DNA of 64,000 nt from JALOLG01 sp963722415 (GCA_963722415.1 CAVRNI010000002.1:124001-188000); one strand, 5' to 3'. Counted from the first letter of the stretch, positions 44,446 to 53,378 are shown. Made by a program: numbers and translations. The notes: generated by a model not told the origin, from the sequence alone.

Positions 44446-45164
44446 CGGCGTGCTCCGAGCAGCTTTGCCTCCATGCGCGTCACGAGCGGGAACAGCAGGT
44501 TGTTCTCCTTGTGGATGTGCAGGTGAGTGTCCGCTTCGAGCTCGGCCAACGCGGTGAAGCATGTCACGTACGAGGTACATCCGTCCGCGGGTGCCAGGTA
44601 CCCGTTGGTCAGCCGCCGCAGTTCGGCGAGCAGCGTGCCGACGGCGTCGTGCTCGCGGAGCATCACCGAGATCGGGTTCCGCAGCGAGCCGCAATGGAAT
44701 GACGGCAGCGATTCTGCCGTTGCGAGCTCGCGGATCATCGGGAACAACACTTGCTCCTCTCTCGCCAGGTGTGGCTCCAGATCGGCACGGGCTTCCTCGT
44801 AACAGGCGGCGATGGCGTGGAGCTCGGGGTGGCGTTCACCGTGCACCGTCACGACCTTCGCCAGGAGCGCCGACAGCCGCGGGAGCTCCTCCCACAGATA
44901 GCGGTGATGGGTGGCCTCGAGATGGTCGACGAGGTCGGCGGCGCCCATCGACGCCCAGCCGAACGTGGAAGCGGCGGTCGAAACCGCGCTCAGCTCGGAC
45001 GCGGTGACCGTCGGGTCGAGACCCTGGTCCGCGCACGCCTCAGCCAGCGGTTGGCCACCGCCGCAGCAGTAATCCATCCCGCGGCGCTCGAACTCGCGTG
45101 CCAACTCGGGGTGCGCGTTCACCAGCGCTCCCAACGTCATGTGTGCGTGGATCGTCGTCGTCAT
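44442..45164 (-). CDS. Iron-sulfur cluster repair di-iron protein (RIC/ScdA/YtfE)
   Basis: 240 aa. The N-terminal ScdA_N (DUF542) domain has the conserved DYCCGGG (Cys 33-34). The hemerythrin-like four-helix domain has His/Glu di-iron ligands in HLEATHHRYLWEE, VHGERHPE, HLAREEQVLFP, LREHDAVG and HIHKENNLLFP. RIC proteins repair Fe-S clusters damaged by nitric oxide. ATG 45164 has GAGGAG 5 nt upstream; the longer frame start is rejected. Confidence 0.9.
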   Translation of the reverse strand: MTTTIHAHMTLGALVNAHPELAREFERRGMDYCCGGGQPLAEACADQGLDPTVTASELSAVSTAASTFGWASMGAADLVDHLEATHHRYLWEELPRLSALLAKVVTVHGERHPELHAIAACYEEARADLEPHLAREEQVLFPMIRELATAESLPSFHCGSLRNPISVMLREHDAVGTLLAELRRLTNGYLAPADGCTSYVTCFTALAELEADTHLHIHKENNLLFPLVTRMEAKLLGARR

Positions 45165-45284
45165 GTCATCTCCTCGGCTTTCACGCTCGCCGATCGGCCG
45201 ACGCGGCGCCAGGGCACAAAGTCCCCGGGTACCGACGCATAACGCGGTCATTCGCTGAGTCGGCCACGTTCGCTCTCGTCACGG

Positions 45285-45325
45285 TAGGGTTGAAGCAGAC
45301 GATGACGATGATGAGGCGGCGATGA
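45285..45325 (+). promoter_or_regulatory. TAGGGT promoter with a 7-codon upstream ORF
   Basis: TAGGGT (45285-45290) is followed by ATG-ACG-ATG-ATG-AGG-CGG-CGA-TGA (45302-45325), a seven-codon ORF (MTMMRRR). Its stop overlaps the ATG of the DUF2795 gene (ATGA). Translational coupling of that gene to the short ORF is possible. Confidence 0.35.
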
Positions 45326-45555
45326 ACGACACCACCGGGCACAACACGGTTACCGTGACCCGAGTCGAGGTGATCGACGCCATCGAGACGGCCTTCAAGA
45401 AGGCACCGCTGACGAAGGAAGACCTCGTCGCCGCGGCGGAGCACGCGGGTGTGCGGCGTCCGATCATCGAACTCCTCGAGCGGCTGCCCCGGCGGATCTA
45501 CCGCCGCCCGGCCGACATGTGGGACGAGCTCCCCCTCGTCCCGATCGAACACTGA
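45322..45555 (+). CDS. DUF2795-type small protein
   Basis: A 77-aa protein with VIDAIETAFKKAPLTKEDLVAAAEHAGVRRPIIELLERLPRRIYRRPADMWDELP, matching the short DUF2795 helical domain common in actinobacteria. The function is unknown. The GAGG before ATG 45322 is weak, and the start overlaps a tiny upstream ORF. Confidence 0.7.
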   Translation: MNDTTGHNTVTVTRVEVIDAIETAFKKAPLTKEDLVAAAEHAGVRRPIIELLERLPRRIYRRPADMWDELPLVPIEH

Positions 45556-45626
45556 CCGCCAGCGCCGCATCGTCGGCGACGGCGGTCCCGCGTGGTTCCT
45601 CGTCTTCGTGACAGGATGGAGGTCCG

Positions 45627-46110
45627 ATGTTGGGACAGCTCCTGTTGCAGACGACGCTGCCGGGTGAACCGGGAACGACCGACGAACCCGGCACTCTGAG
45701 CAACCTCGTCTCCACGATGTGGGACAACCTCGGGAACAACGGCTACCAGACCGGAACGGCGCTGATCTTCGCGACCGTCGCAATCGTCGCCCTCATCAAC
45801 ATCAAGGCCAAGGCCTACGTGATGATCCCGGTCGCGATCGGCGCCTTCTGGGCGGGCTGGCTCGCCTACAACACGTTCACCAGGCAGAGCAACCCACTCT
45901 TCCCTGGCGACGTCCAGGCCCTCGAACTGTGGGACATCGCGTTCCAGAACGACAAGGCGTTCCTGGCGGTCGTGATCGTCGCGTGCGCCGCCGCGGCGCT
46001 CGTCTGGCGAAAGTCGGTCGTCCGCGCTCGGCAAGGTCGCGATCGTGGTCGGAGTCATCCTGGGCGCGTCGTTCGTCTACAACGTCGTGCAATCGGTTCG
46101 CTCCACCTGA
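45627..46110 (+). CDS. Small membrane protein, split by a +1 frameshift
   Basis: The frame from ATG 45627 gives two membrane helices (ALIFATVAIVALINI, YVMIPVAIGAFWAGWLAY) and a third (AFLAVVIVACAAAALVW). It then turns into arginine-rich sequence after about residue 130. One frame later the sequence reads SSALGKVAIVVGVILGASFVYNVVQSVRST and stops at 46110, giving a convincing fourth helix. One surplus base near 46011-46022 reconciles them (about 160 aa). No family recognised. Confidence 0.62.
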
Positions 46111-46119
46111 CCGGCGCGG

Positions 46120-48354
46120 CTAGTCGCCACCAAGGCCCGCGAACACGTCGCGGAACGACTTCAGTCCGGCGGCCAGCGAATCGGCCAGCTCGGCGAGTTG
46201 GGTTTCGGCGATGTCGACCTGGATCGGCACGTCGAGCTGCACCGGCACGTTGGTCTCGACCGGGATCGTCTCGTTGACCGGCAGGGTGATCTCGAGGTCG
46301 ACCGGCACGTCGATGTCGACCGGCACCGTCACGTCGACCGGCACCGTCAACCCGAACGGCCCCTCGACCTCGATCGTCGTGTCGAAGCTCTCGTTGATCG
46401 GGATCGACGTCTTGATCGGCACCGTGAACGTGCGCTCGATCACGATCTCGGTGTCGATCGGCAGGTTCTCGTCGATCGCCACGTCGAACTCGAGCGTCGA
46501 CGAGCTGAACTGCTCGAGCCCGGCAATGGCGTCGTCGATCCCCGCCGACACCATCGGCTCGAGCTCGACGAGCTGCTGTTGGAAACCCTGGACCTGTGAC
46601 GCGAACAGCGCCGCCCCGGCCTCGACGCGCTCGAGGTCGGCGCGCGTCGCATCCAGATCGTCCTGCGTCGAGCTCAGCTGGGTGAACAACAACACGATCA
46701 ACACGAACGCGAGCGCGATCAGGGCGACGAACGCCCCGAGCACGGCGGTCAGGTGGCGTTGCATCCATGACTGCATGGGTTCTCCTGTCTCGTCCAGATG
46801 AGGAACAAGGGCGGCTTCGGGGTCCGGTTCGGGTTCGGACGGCCGTGGACGCCGCATCGTGAGCGCCGTCACCACGCCGATCGCGGTGACGCCGGCGGAC
46901 ACGAGGAACGTCTCGGCGATGGCGTCGGCGGTGAGCGTCGCCTGCGCGGCGCGCAACGCGTCCTCGAACCCGGGATCGACGATCGGCGGGAGCTCGATTC
47001 CACGCCGGAGCTGGTTGAACCGAGCGAGCCCGTACGCGGTCAGCGCCGACAGCCCGACGCTGAGACCGAGCAGGCGGACGACCATCACGGTGGCCGCGGC
47101 CGATCCCCTGGCGTCGGCGGGGGCGTGGTCGACGACGGCGAGCGTGGTCGGCGCCTGGACGAGCCCGAAACCGGTGCCCAACACGGCGAGCTGGATCGCC
47201 AACACCACGTACGAGGTGTCGGCTCCCCAGGTAAGTCCCATCGTGAGGTAGGCGGAGGTGGTCAGCGCCATGCCGACCAGCACCGGCGGCCGGTACCACG
47301 TGGCTTCGGTGATGCGCCCGCCGGCGTACGAGGCGACGGCCATCGCCGCGGTCAGTGCCGACAGCACCCAGCCGGCGGCGACCGCCGACCGCTCGACGTC
47401 GACCTCGACGGCGTTGATGAAGATCGGCACATCGACCATCGCGATCACGAGCGCGGCGCCGACCACGAAGTTGACGACGAGCGCGGCGCGCACGTTGCGA
47501 CCGCGGAAGATCGAGCGCTCGACCAGCGGGTGATCCGATCGGCGCTCGTGCCACACGAACGCGATCGCGGCGACCACGGCGACCGGGTACAGCCAGCGCA
47601 GATCCGTTCCGCCCGATCCGGTCAGCTCGTCGAGACCCGACACGCTCTGGATCTCGGCACTGCCGAGCAGCGCGAGGTTGAGTGAGACGAGCGCGGCCGT
47701 GAGCAGCCCGGCGCCGATCCAGTCGACACGCGACCCGTGGGTTGGGCGATCGTGCTCGGCAAGCGCCCACCACACCGCGACCATGCCCACGATCGCCAGC
47801 GGGATGTTCAGCCAGAACTGCCACTCCCACGAGAGGAACCGGACGAGCACGGCTCCGTACATCGGCCCCCACACCCAGCCCAACGTGTCGATCGCGCCCA
47901 ACGTCCCGAGGGCGCGGGCGCGGCCGCGTTCGGAGTACACATCGCCGATCACGGCGAGCGCGACCGGGACCATCGCGCCCCCACCGAGCGCCGTCAGCAC
48001 ACGGCCGACGAGGAACGGCCCGAGCGACGACGTGAGCGGGATGAGGATCGAACCGGCGAGGAACAACGCGTAGGCGCCGAGGAACGTCCGGCGCCGGCCG
48101 ATCACATCGCTGAGCCGGCCGGCGATCGGCATGACGGCGATGTACGCGATCAGGTAGACGTTGACGATCCACGCCGCGTCGTCGAGGCCGTCGGGCAGTA
48201 CGAGCCCGAGGTCGCCGATGATCGGTCGCAACATCGTCGACACGACCGTCAGGTCGTCGGCGGCGATGAACACACCGAACCCGACGACCGCCAGCACCGC
48301 ACGCGGCGACGGTTGCCGGCGTGGCGCCGGGTTCGAATCCGCCGAATCCGCCAA
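46120..48354 (-). CDS. P55-like MFS exporter with coiled-coil and VPVD-repeat extension
   Basis: 744 aa. Residues about 20-515 are a 14-helix MFS of the DHA2 type (GRLSDVIGRRRTFL loop near 80). A further membrane helix follows (LTAVLGAFVALIALAFVLIVLLF, near 530-555), then a coiled coil (STQDDLDATRADLERVEAGAALFASQVQGFQQQLVELEP, near 557-600). A beta-type tract of near-dipeptide repeats closes the protein (VPVDVTVPVDIDVPVDLEITLPV..., near 670-720). The lipoprotein gene just upstream is LprG-like, so the pair matches the LprG-P55 (Rv1411c-Rv1410c) lipid exporter operon. I do not recognise the C-terminal extension. Confidence 0.82.
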   Translation of the reverse strand: MADSADSNPAPRRQPSPRAVLAVVGFGVFIAADDLTVVSTMLRPIIGDLGLVLPDGLDDAAWIVNVYLIAYIAVMPIAGRLSDVIGRRRTFLGAYALFLAGSILIPLTSSLGPFLVGRVLTALGGGAMVPVALAVIGDVYSERGRARALGTLGAIDTLGWVWGPMYGAVLVRFLSWEWQFWLNIPLAIVGMVAVWWALAEHDRPTHGSRVDWIGAGLLTAALVSLNLALLGSAEIQSVSGLDELTGSGGTDLRWLYPVAVVAAIAFVWHERRSDHPLVERSIFRGRNVRAALVVNFVVGAALVIAMVDVPIFINAVEVDVERSAVAAGWVLSALTAAMAVASYAGGRITEATWYRPPVLVGMALTTSAYLTMGLTWGADTSYVVLAIQLAVLGTGFGLVQAPTTLAVVDHAPADARGSAAATVMVVRLLGLSVGLSALTAYGLARFNQLRRGIELPPIVDPGFEDALRAAQATLTADAIAETFLVSAGVTAIGVVTALTMRRPRPSEPEPDPEAALVPHLDETGEPMQSWMQRHLTAVLGAFVALIALAFVLIVLLFTQLSSTQDDLDATRADLERVEAGAALFASQVQGFQQQLVELEPMVSAGIDDAIAGLEQFSSSTLEFDVAIDENLPIDTEIVIERTFTVPIKTSIPINESFDTTIEVEGPFGLTVPVDVTVPVDIDVPVDLEITLPVNETIPVETNVPVQLDVPIQVDIAETQLAELADSLAAGLKSFRDVFAGLGGD

Positions 48355-48371
48355 GATGCGATGGTGGTGGG

Positions 48372-49106
48372 TCAGTCATCGACCTGCGGCGGGCTGATCT
48401 CGAACGTCTCGCCGTAGTCGCGCAACTCGAGCGCCCAGTCGGTTTCGGCGCCTTGATACGTGGTGGTGAACTCGGCGGCGGTGACGAGACCCGTGACGGG
48501 GTGGATCCAGAAGTCGATCGTCACGTCCTGGTCGCGGACCAGGCCGGCACTGATGGTCTCGATGTTGGCCGCGGGAGCGACGCCCCTGATCTGGTACCGC
48601 TGGCCATCGCGGTCGACCTCACCGACCAGCTCCGCGTCTTCCAGCCCTTCGAGCAGCGGGCGCCACCCGTCCTCGGGATCGAAGAACTTCGACGGATCGA
48701 TGTCGTAGCCGGCCGGCAGCGGTTCGAAGATGCCGGTCACCGGATTCGACAACCACACCGTGTCGTCGATCGCGACTGCGCCGAGCTTGGTCTTCAGCGA
48801 GCCGTCGACCTCGACGGTCAGCACCGCGTCGGCCGAAGCAGGTGCGGCGAACCGACCATCGACCCCGTCGAGCGCCAGCGACTCGTACGTGTCGATGTAC
48901 ACGGGGGCGCCCGACCGGGCGAGCGTGAAGCGCGCACTCGTCACGTCACCCATCGCCTGCGCCGAGGCGGCGAGGATGGCCCCGACCTCGGCAGGTAAGG
49001 GGTCGCCCTCGGGCTCGTCCGACCCACCGCAAGCGGTCGCGGCAAGACCGGCGCTCCCCACGAGCAGGGCGCCGACGATCAGGGAGTGCCGTCTCACCGA
49101 CGTCAT
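48372..49106 (-). CDS. LppX/LprG-family lipoprotein
   Basis: A 244-aa lipoprotein: signal and lipobox (VGALLVGSAGLAATACGGS, Cys near 26), then a half-barrel fold opening with AASAQAMGDVTSARFTLARSGAPVYID and ending in TTTYQGAETDWALELRDYGETFEISPP, as in LprG/LppX lipid carriers. It is followed 17 nt later by the MFS gene. Likely role: passing acylated lipids across the envelope. Confidence 0.83.
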   Translation of the reverse strand: MTSVRRHSLIVGALLVGSAGLAATACGGSDEPEGDPLPAEVGAILAASAQAMGDVTSARFTLARSGAPVYIDTYESLALDGVDGRFAAPASADAVLTVEVDGSLKTKLGAVAIDDTVWLSNPVTGIFEPLPAGYDIDPSKFFDPEDGWRPLLEGLEDAELVGEVDRDGQRYQIRGVAPAANIETISAGLVRDQDVTIDFWIHPVTGLVTAAEFTTTYQGAETDWALELRDYGETFEISPPQVDD

Positions 49107-50143
49107 CGCCTTCCCGCGCCGCGCACCGCTCTCGCGACCTCGCCCCAGCGGTCGACGACCGGAGGATCACGGTGGATCGACTCCGCCGCGAGGTAGGACA
49201 CGACGCGCGACGCGACTCCGGTGTAGCGCTCGACGAGCCGGTCGGCGATCTCGTCCCACGGGGCGACCACGGCGTAGTGCTCGAGCATCTCGTCGGTGAT
49301 CAGCGCCGCCATTCCCGGCACGTCACCGGCCCGCAGCCGCTCACCCAGACGGGCGGTCGTCCCTTCGAATCCGAGGTCGTCGAACTGGAAGGCGTAGTTC
49401 GGAGTCGAGCCGTAGAACGCGATCTGGGTCTTGGCCGCCTCGACGAGCGGTGCCCGTTCCTCCGGTGTGTCGCCCGGTATGGCGAACACCGGGACGATCA
49501 AGTCGATGTCGGACGTGGCACGCCCTGCCAGCGCGGCGCCGGCGGCGACGGCCGGGACGAGGCGTTCGCGCATGTAGTGCATCGAGTGGAACGGGTGGAC
49601 GTGGACGCCGTCGGCGACCTCGCCCGCCATGCGTGTCATGTACGGCCCGACGGCGGAGATGTCGACCTTGATGTCGCCGTGTTCGTGGCGCGGGGGCGCC
49701 CACTGCGGAGGGAGCAGGTTGAGGCGGTAGTACGCGCCGTCGTGATCGAGCTTCTCGTCGCCCCGAAAGGCCCGGAAGCACGCCTTGACCGCCAGCACGT
49801 AGTCGCGCAGCCGTGGGCCGGGCGGCGCGAACTCGGCGCCGTACCGTCGTTGGATGTGCGCTTTCACCTGGCTCCCGAGACCGAGGCGGAAGCGGCCCTC
49901 GGTGTTGTGGGCGAGCTCCCACGCGATCGCCGCCGACACCATCGGGCTGCGTGGGAAGGCGACGGCGATGCCGGTGCTGAACATGAGCGTGGGTGCCGCG
50001 GTGGCGGCGGCGGCGATCTGCATCCAGGGCACCTGGCTGGTCTCGGTGTAGACGATGCCGGAGAATCCGACGCGCTCGAGCTCGGTCGCCAGACGCGCGC
50101 TCTCCGTCCATGTGTTCCCGCCGCTCATCAGGTCGAACTCCAC
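49103..50143 (-). CDS. LLM-class F420-dependent oxidoreductase
   Basis: A 346-aa luciferase-like protein of the TIGR03617-type group: MEFDLMSGGNTWTESARLATELERVGFSGIVYTET at the start, GIAVAFPRSPMVSAAIAWELAHNTEGRFRLGLGSQVKAHIQRRYG and VDISAVGPYMTRMAGEVADGVHVHPFHS. GTG 50143 starts it. The end overlaps the LprG gene by 4 nt, so all three genes form an operon. The substrate is unknown. Confidence 0.83.
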   Translation of the reverse strand: MEFDLMSGGNTWTESARLATELERVGFSGIVYTETSQVPWMQIAAAATAAPTLMFSTGIAVAFPRSPMVSAAIAWELAHNTEGRFRLGLGSQVKAHIQRRYGAEFAPPGPRLRDYVLAVKACFRAFRGDEKLDHDGAYYRLNLLPPQWAPPRHEHGDIKVDISAVGPYMTRMAGEVADGVHVHPFHSMHYMRERLVPAVAAGAALAGRATSDIDLIVPVFAIPGDTPEERAPLVEAAKTQIAFYGSTPNYAFQFDDLGFEGTTARLGERLRAGDVPGMAALITDEMLEHYAVVAPWDEIADRLVERYTGVASRVVSYLAAESIHRDPPVVDRWGEVARAVRGAGRR

Positions 50144-50222
50144 TGCGACTCCCGTTGTGCTCGACGACGATCCAGCCCGGACCGTACCGTGCCGGGGATT
50201 CTGGCCCGGATCGGGTGCTCGG

Positions 50223-50228
50223 TAGGGT
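50223..50228 (+). promoter_or_regulatory. Leaderless -10 element TAGGGT
   Basis: TAGGGT ends 7 nt before ATG 50236. Confidence 0.5.
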
Positions 50229-50235
50229 CGCGCCG

Positions 50236-50859
50236 ATGTCAGGCGCCAAGTCGGTGGTCCACGTCGCGGTCGAGGTCGGCCAGAAGAAGACGTTCGCCTC
50301 GGCGCTCGACTGGCCGGGTTGGGCGCGGTCGGGAAAGGACGAGGCCGCCGCGATCGAGACGTTGCTCGACTACGCCGAGCGCTATCGGGTCGTCACCGAT
50401 CGGGCGGGCATCGAGTTCGAACCGGGTGAGATCGACGTCGTCGAGCGACTCGCCGGGTCAGCTTCGACCGACTTCGGCGCGCCCGGTGCGATCGCCGAAC
50501 GCGAGCTTCGCCCGGTCTCCGCACCGGAAGCTGAACGCATGGCGTCGCTCGTGGTGGCTGCGTGGCACGTGTTCGACGACGTCGTTGCAGGTGCGCCCGC
50601 CGCGCTCCGCAAGGGACCACGTGGCGGCGGTCGGGACCGCGACAAGATGGTGGAGCACGTCGTCGACGCCGAGCAGTCGTACGCCCGCAAGCTCGGGCTC
50701 GACAAGCCCAAGCAGCGACCCGACCTCCGCGGTGACATCGTCGCCGCGATCAGGGGGCGCTCGAACGAGACGGCGTGGCCGGTGCGTTACGCCGCCCGCC
50801 GGATCGCCTGGCACGTCCTCGATCATGCCTGGGAGATCGAGGACCGCCGCGAGCGGTGA
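50236..50859 (+). CDS. Conserved hypothetical protein, DinB-like C-terminus
   Basis: 207 aa. The N-terminal third (VVHVAVEVGQKKTFASALDWPGWARSGKDEAAAIETLLDYAERYRVV) is a small alpha/beta unit. The C-terminal half (MVEHVVDAEQSYARKLG, RYAARRIAWHVLDHAWEIEDR) has the His spacing of DinB-fold proteins. Related actinobacterial proteins are uncharacterised. Confidence 0.65.
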   Translation: MSGAKSVVHVAVEVGQKKTFASALDWPGWARSGKDEAAAIETLLDYAERYRVVTDRAGIEFEPGEIDVVERLAGSASTDFGAPGAIAERELRPVSAPEAERMASLVVAAWHVFDDVVAGAPAALRKGPRGGGRDRDKMVEHVVDAEQSYARKLGLDKPKQRPDLRGDIVAAIRGRSNETAWPVRYAARRIAWHVLDHAWEIEDRRER

Positions 50860-50893
50860 TCCGGGCGGGCGGCGCCGTTCCCGCGCGCCTCGT

Positions 50894-51367
50894 TCAGGCC
50901 GTGACGGTGATCGTGCCGGTCATCGCGGGGTGCACGTTGCAATGGAACGCGAACGTGCCGGCCTCGGTGAACGTGAACTCGAACGTGCCCCCGCCGTCGA
51001 TCGATCCGGAGTCGAACGATCCGTCGTCAGCGGTGAACGTGTGCGGGGCGCTGTCCTCGTTGCGGATGACGACCGTCGTGCCGACCGGCACTGTGAGGTC
51101 CTCGCTGAACGCGAACCCGGAGATCACGATCTCGGCGCCGGCACCAGCGGCGTCGCCGCCGCCCGCGGCGTCGGTCGCGGGCGTGGTGGCCTCGCTCTCG
51201 GACGGTGCGTAGTCACCTCGCCCGGCGGCGGTGGTGGCGGCCGGGGGAGTGGTCGCCTCCGCCGCAGGTTCGGTCACGGCGGCGCCGGACGACTCTGAAT
51301 CGTCGTCACCACACGCGGCGAGGACGAGGGAGATGGCCGCGACAGCGGCGAGGGATCGACGTTTCAT
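50894..51367 (-). CDS. Cupredoxin (plastocyanin/azurin-like) lipoprotein
   Basis: A 157-aa lipoprotein: signal with lipobox SLVLAACGDD (Cys near 20), an Ala/Thr/Glu-rich linker, then a plastocyanin-type domain (AEIVISGFAFSEDLTVPVGTTVVIRNEDSAPHTFTADD). Copper ligands are His (APHTF), Cys-His (FHCNVHPAM) and Met at the end. Probable periplasmic electron carrier. ATG 51367 begins the signal. Confidence 0.88.
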   Translation of the reverse strand: MKRRSLAAVAAISLVLAACGDDDSESSGAAVTEPAAEATTPPAATTAAGRGDYAPSESEATTPATDAAGGGDAAGAGAEIVISGFAFSEDLTVPVGTTVVIRNEDSAPHTFTADDGSFDSGSIDGGGTFEFTFTEAGTFAFHCNVHPAMTGTITVTA

Positions 51368-51369
51368 GT

Positions 51370-52194
51370 TCACGATCCAACAGTACGTTCGGAACCCGCC
51401 GGCGGTTCGCGCCCGATCGCCGCGAAGGCGACGGCGGCGGCTGCGGCGACGTTGAGCGAGTCGACGTCCGACACGATCGGGATCCTGACCTCGGCCGAGG
51501 CCGCCTGTCTCGCGGCACCGCTCAGACCAGGTCCTTCGGCACCCAACAGGAGTGCCAACCGGTCCGGGACCGGCATCGCCCAGAGATCGTTCGCGTCTCG
51601 TCGCGGGGTCAGCGCCCAGATGTCGAAGCCGGCCTCGCGGATCGTCTCGAGCGCGGCCTTCCAGTTCGTGGCCCTGGCGACGGGAAGGAACAGGATCTCG
51701 CCCATGCTGACGCGCACGGTGCGGCGGTAGTACGGATCGATGCACGTCGGGTCGAGTACCAGTGCGTCGATTCCGAAGGCCCGCGCCGATCGGGCGATCG
51801 CACCGAGGTTCTCGGGGTCGTTGAGCCCCTCGAGCACGGCGATGCGCCGGGCGGTCCGGAGCAGACTGTCGAGCGACGGATGCGGCCTCCGGTCGGCCGA
51901 CGCGACCGCGCCCCGATGGATGTCGAAGCCGACGGTCGCCTTCAGCACGTCGGTCGTGGCGACGTAGACGGGTTGCGGGAGCCCGTCGAGGAGTTCGACC
52001 AGCCGTTCGTACTTCGGCAATGAGACCAGGACCGAACGCAGGCGGTGATCGGACTGGAGCAGCCGCTCGATCGCCACCGGGCCCTCGGCGATGAAGAACT
52101 CGTCGCCCTCGCGTCGCTGCCGGGCGGCGACGTCGGTGAGGTCGACGTAGTCGGCCAACCGTGGGTCGCCCGCATCCTCGATCGGGACCAGCAC
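51370..52194 (-). CDS. SpoU/TrmH-family RNA 2'-O-methyltransferase
   Basis: 274 aa: an RNA-substrate-binding N-domain (FFIAEGPVAIERLLQSDHRLRSVLVS) and a knotted SPOUT domain with motif 1 LEGLNDPENLGAIARSARAFG, motif 2 LLLGAEGPGLS and motif 3 IPIVSDVDSLNVAAAAAVA. It methylates rRNA or tRNA riboses with S-adenosylmethionine. GTG 52194 is preceded by AACACT and 6 nt. It ends 2 nt before the cupredoxin start. Confidence 0.9.
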   Translation of the reverse strand: MLVPIEDAGDPRLADYVDLTDVAARQRREGDEFFIAEGPVAIERLLQSDHRLRSVLVSLPKYERLVELLDGLPQPVYVATTDVLKATVGFDIHRGAVASADRRPHPSLDSLLRTARRIAVLEGLNDPENLGAIARSARAFGIDALVLDPTCIDPYYRRTVRVSMGEILFLPVARATNWKAALETIREAGFDIWALTPRRDANDLWAMPVPDRLALLLGAEGPGLSGAARQAASAEVRIPIVSDVDSLNVAAAAAVAFAAIGREPPAGSERTVGS

Positions 52195-52265
52195 CGCAAC
52201 AGTGTTGCCGGTCGCGGGGCGGCCCCGCCTTGACGGCCGGGACGACCCGCGCGAACATCGAACAC

Positions 52266-52895
52266 GTGTTCTTGCAGGGCTCGCTGTTCGGTTGTCTGGC
52301 GCCGGAGTTCGACGCCGCGTTCGACGCCGTCGAGCGCGTGCCGCTCGACGATGCGAGCTGGGTCGACTTCGCCCCTGGGTGGCTGCGGGGCTCCGACGAC
52401 GTGTTCGACGAACTACACCGTTTGCTGCCGTGGCACCAGCGCCGCAACGTGCGCATGTTCGACTCGCTGGTCGACGAGCCGCGCCTCGTCGCCTGGTGGA
52501 GCGAGACCAGCGGCGTCCCCGAACCGCTGCCGTTGCTGGCCGACATGCGCCGCGCCCTCAGCGCGCGCTATGGCGAGAACTTCGACTCGATCGGCTTCAA
52601 CCTCTATCGCGACGGCGAGGACTCGGTCGCCTGGCACGGCGACCGGCATCGCCACAACGTCGTGAACCCGGTGATCGCGACGGTGAGCGTCGGGGCCGCG
52701 CGACCACTGCGGATCCGTCCGCGCGGCGGCGGGGCGTCACGCGGCTGGGATCTCGGTCTCGGTGACCTGTTCGTCATGGGCGGCGCGTGCCAGCACGACT
52801 GGGAGCACTGCGTCCCGAAGGTCCGTCACGTGAGCGGGCCGCGCCTGTCGATCACGTTCAGATACGGCACCGGCGACTTCCCCGTCAGGGCGTGA
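52266..52895 (+). CDS. AlkB-family alkylated-DNA repair dioxygenase
   Basis: About 209 aa: FNLYRDGEDSVAWHGDRHRHN carries the HxD iron pair, ATVSVGAARPLRIRPRGGG and LGLGDLFVMGGACQHDWEHCVPK give the strand and distal His, and GPRLSITFRYG the 2-oxoglutarate Arg. It reverses base methylation oxidatively. GTG 52266 has GAACAT 7 nt upstream; TTG 52230 is an alternative. It overlaps the convergent thioesterase by 11 nt. Confidence 0.87.
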   Translation: MFLQGSLFGCLAPEFDAAFDAVERVPLDDASWVDFAPGWLRGSDDVFDELHRLLPWHQRRNVRMFDSLVDEPRLVAWWSETSGVPEPLPLLADMRRALSARYGENFDSIGFNLYRDGEDSVAWHGDRHRHNVVNPVIATVSVGAARPLRIRPRGGGASRGWDLGLGDLFVMGGACQHDWEHCVPKVRHVSGPRLSITFRYGTGDFPVRA

Positions 52896-53310
52896 CGGGG
52901 AAGGGCAGGGCATACGTGCCCTGCGCCGTGGCCGTCGGCTTGTCGACGCGGTCGTCGCACCACACGTGGACGGTGCCGACGACGTTGCGCCGGCCGGCCG
53001 ATTCCAGCGTCGCCTTCGCCCACATGACCGAACCCTGCGCGGGGCGCAGATAGCGGATCGACAGCTCCGAGGTCATTGCCATCGGCTCGATGCGTCCGAT
53101 CGCGGCGAACACGAGGTACCACAGCGCGGCGTCGGCGAGGCCGAACTGCGCCGGGCCGGAGATGAAGCCCCCCGGACGCAACGCGGTCTGGTCGACGTCG
53201 TAGCGGGCGACCGCGTATCCGTCACCGAGCTCGGCGCACCGGTTCGGCGTGCCCGTGAACTGCGTCGCGACCATCTCGTTGACGGCATCGGCCGTCACGT
53301 CCATCGTCAT
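52885..53310 (-). CDS. Hotdog-fold (PaaI-like) thioesterase
   Basis: 141 aa: FTGTPNRCAELGDGYAVARYDVDQTALRPGGFISGPAQFGLADAALWYLVFAAIG includes the helix entry of the hotdog fold, with AMTSELSIRYLRPAQGSVMWAKATLE strands. ATG 53310 is supported by TAGCGT 7 nt upstream. Acyl-CoA or other thioester hydrolysis is expected; the substrate is unknown. Confidence 0.78.
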   Translation of the reverse strand: MTMDVTADAVNEMVATQFTGTPNRCAELGDGYAVARYDVDQTALRPGGFISGPAQFGLADAALWYLVFAAIGRIEPMAMTSELSIRYLRPAQGSVMWAKATLESAGRRNVVGTVHVWCDDRVDKPTATAQGTYALPFPVTP

Positions 53311-53317
53311 CGAATCG

Positions 53318-53323
53318 ACGCTA
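53318..53323 (-). promoter_or_regulatory. Leaderless -10 element TAGCGT
   Basis: Minus-strand TAGCGT, 7 nt before ATG 53310; identical hexamer and spacing to the LLM gene at 14619. Confidence 0.5.
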
Positions 53324-53378
53324 CGACATTGACGCGGCGACATGGTTGGGACGCGAGCCCGGCGCGTCCTGCTAGGCC

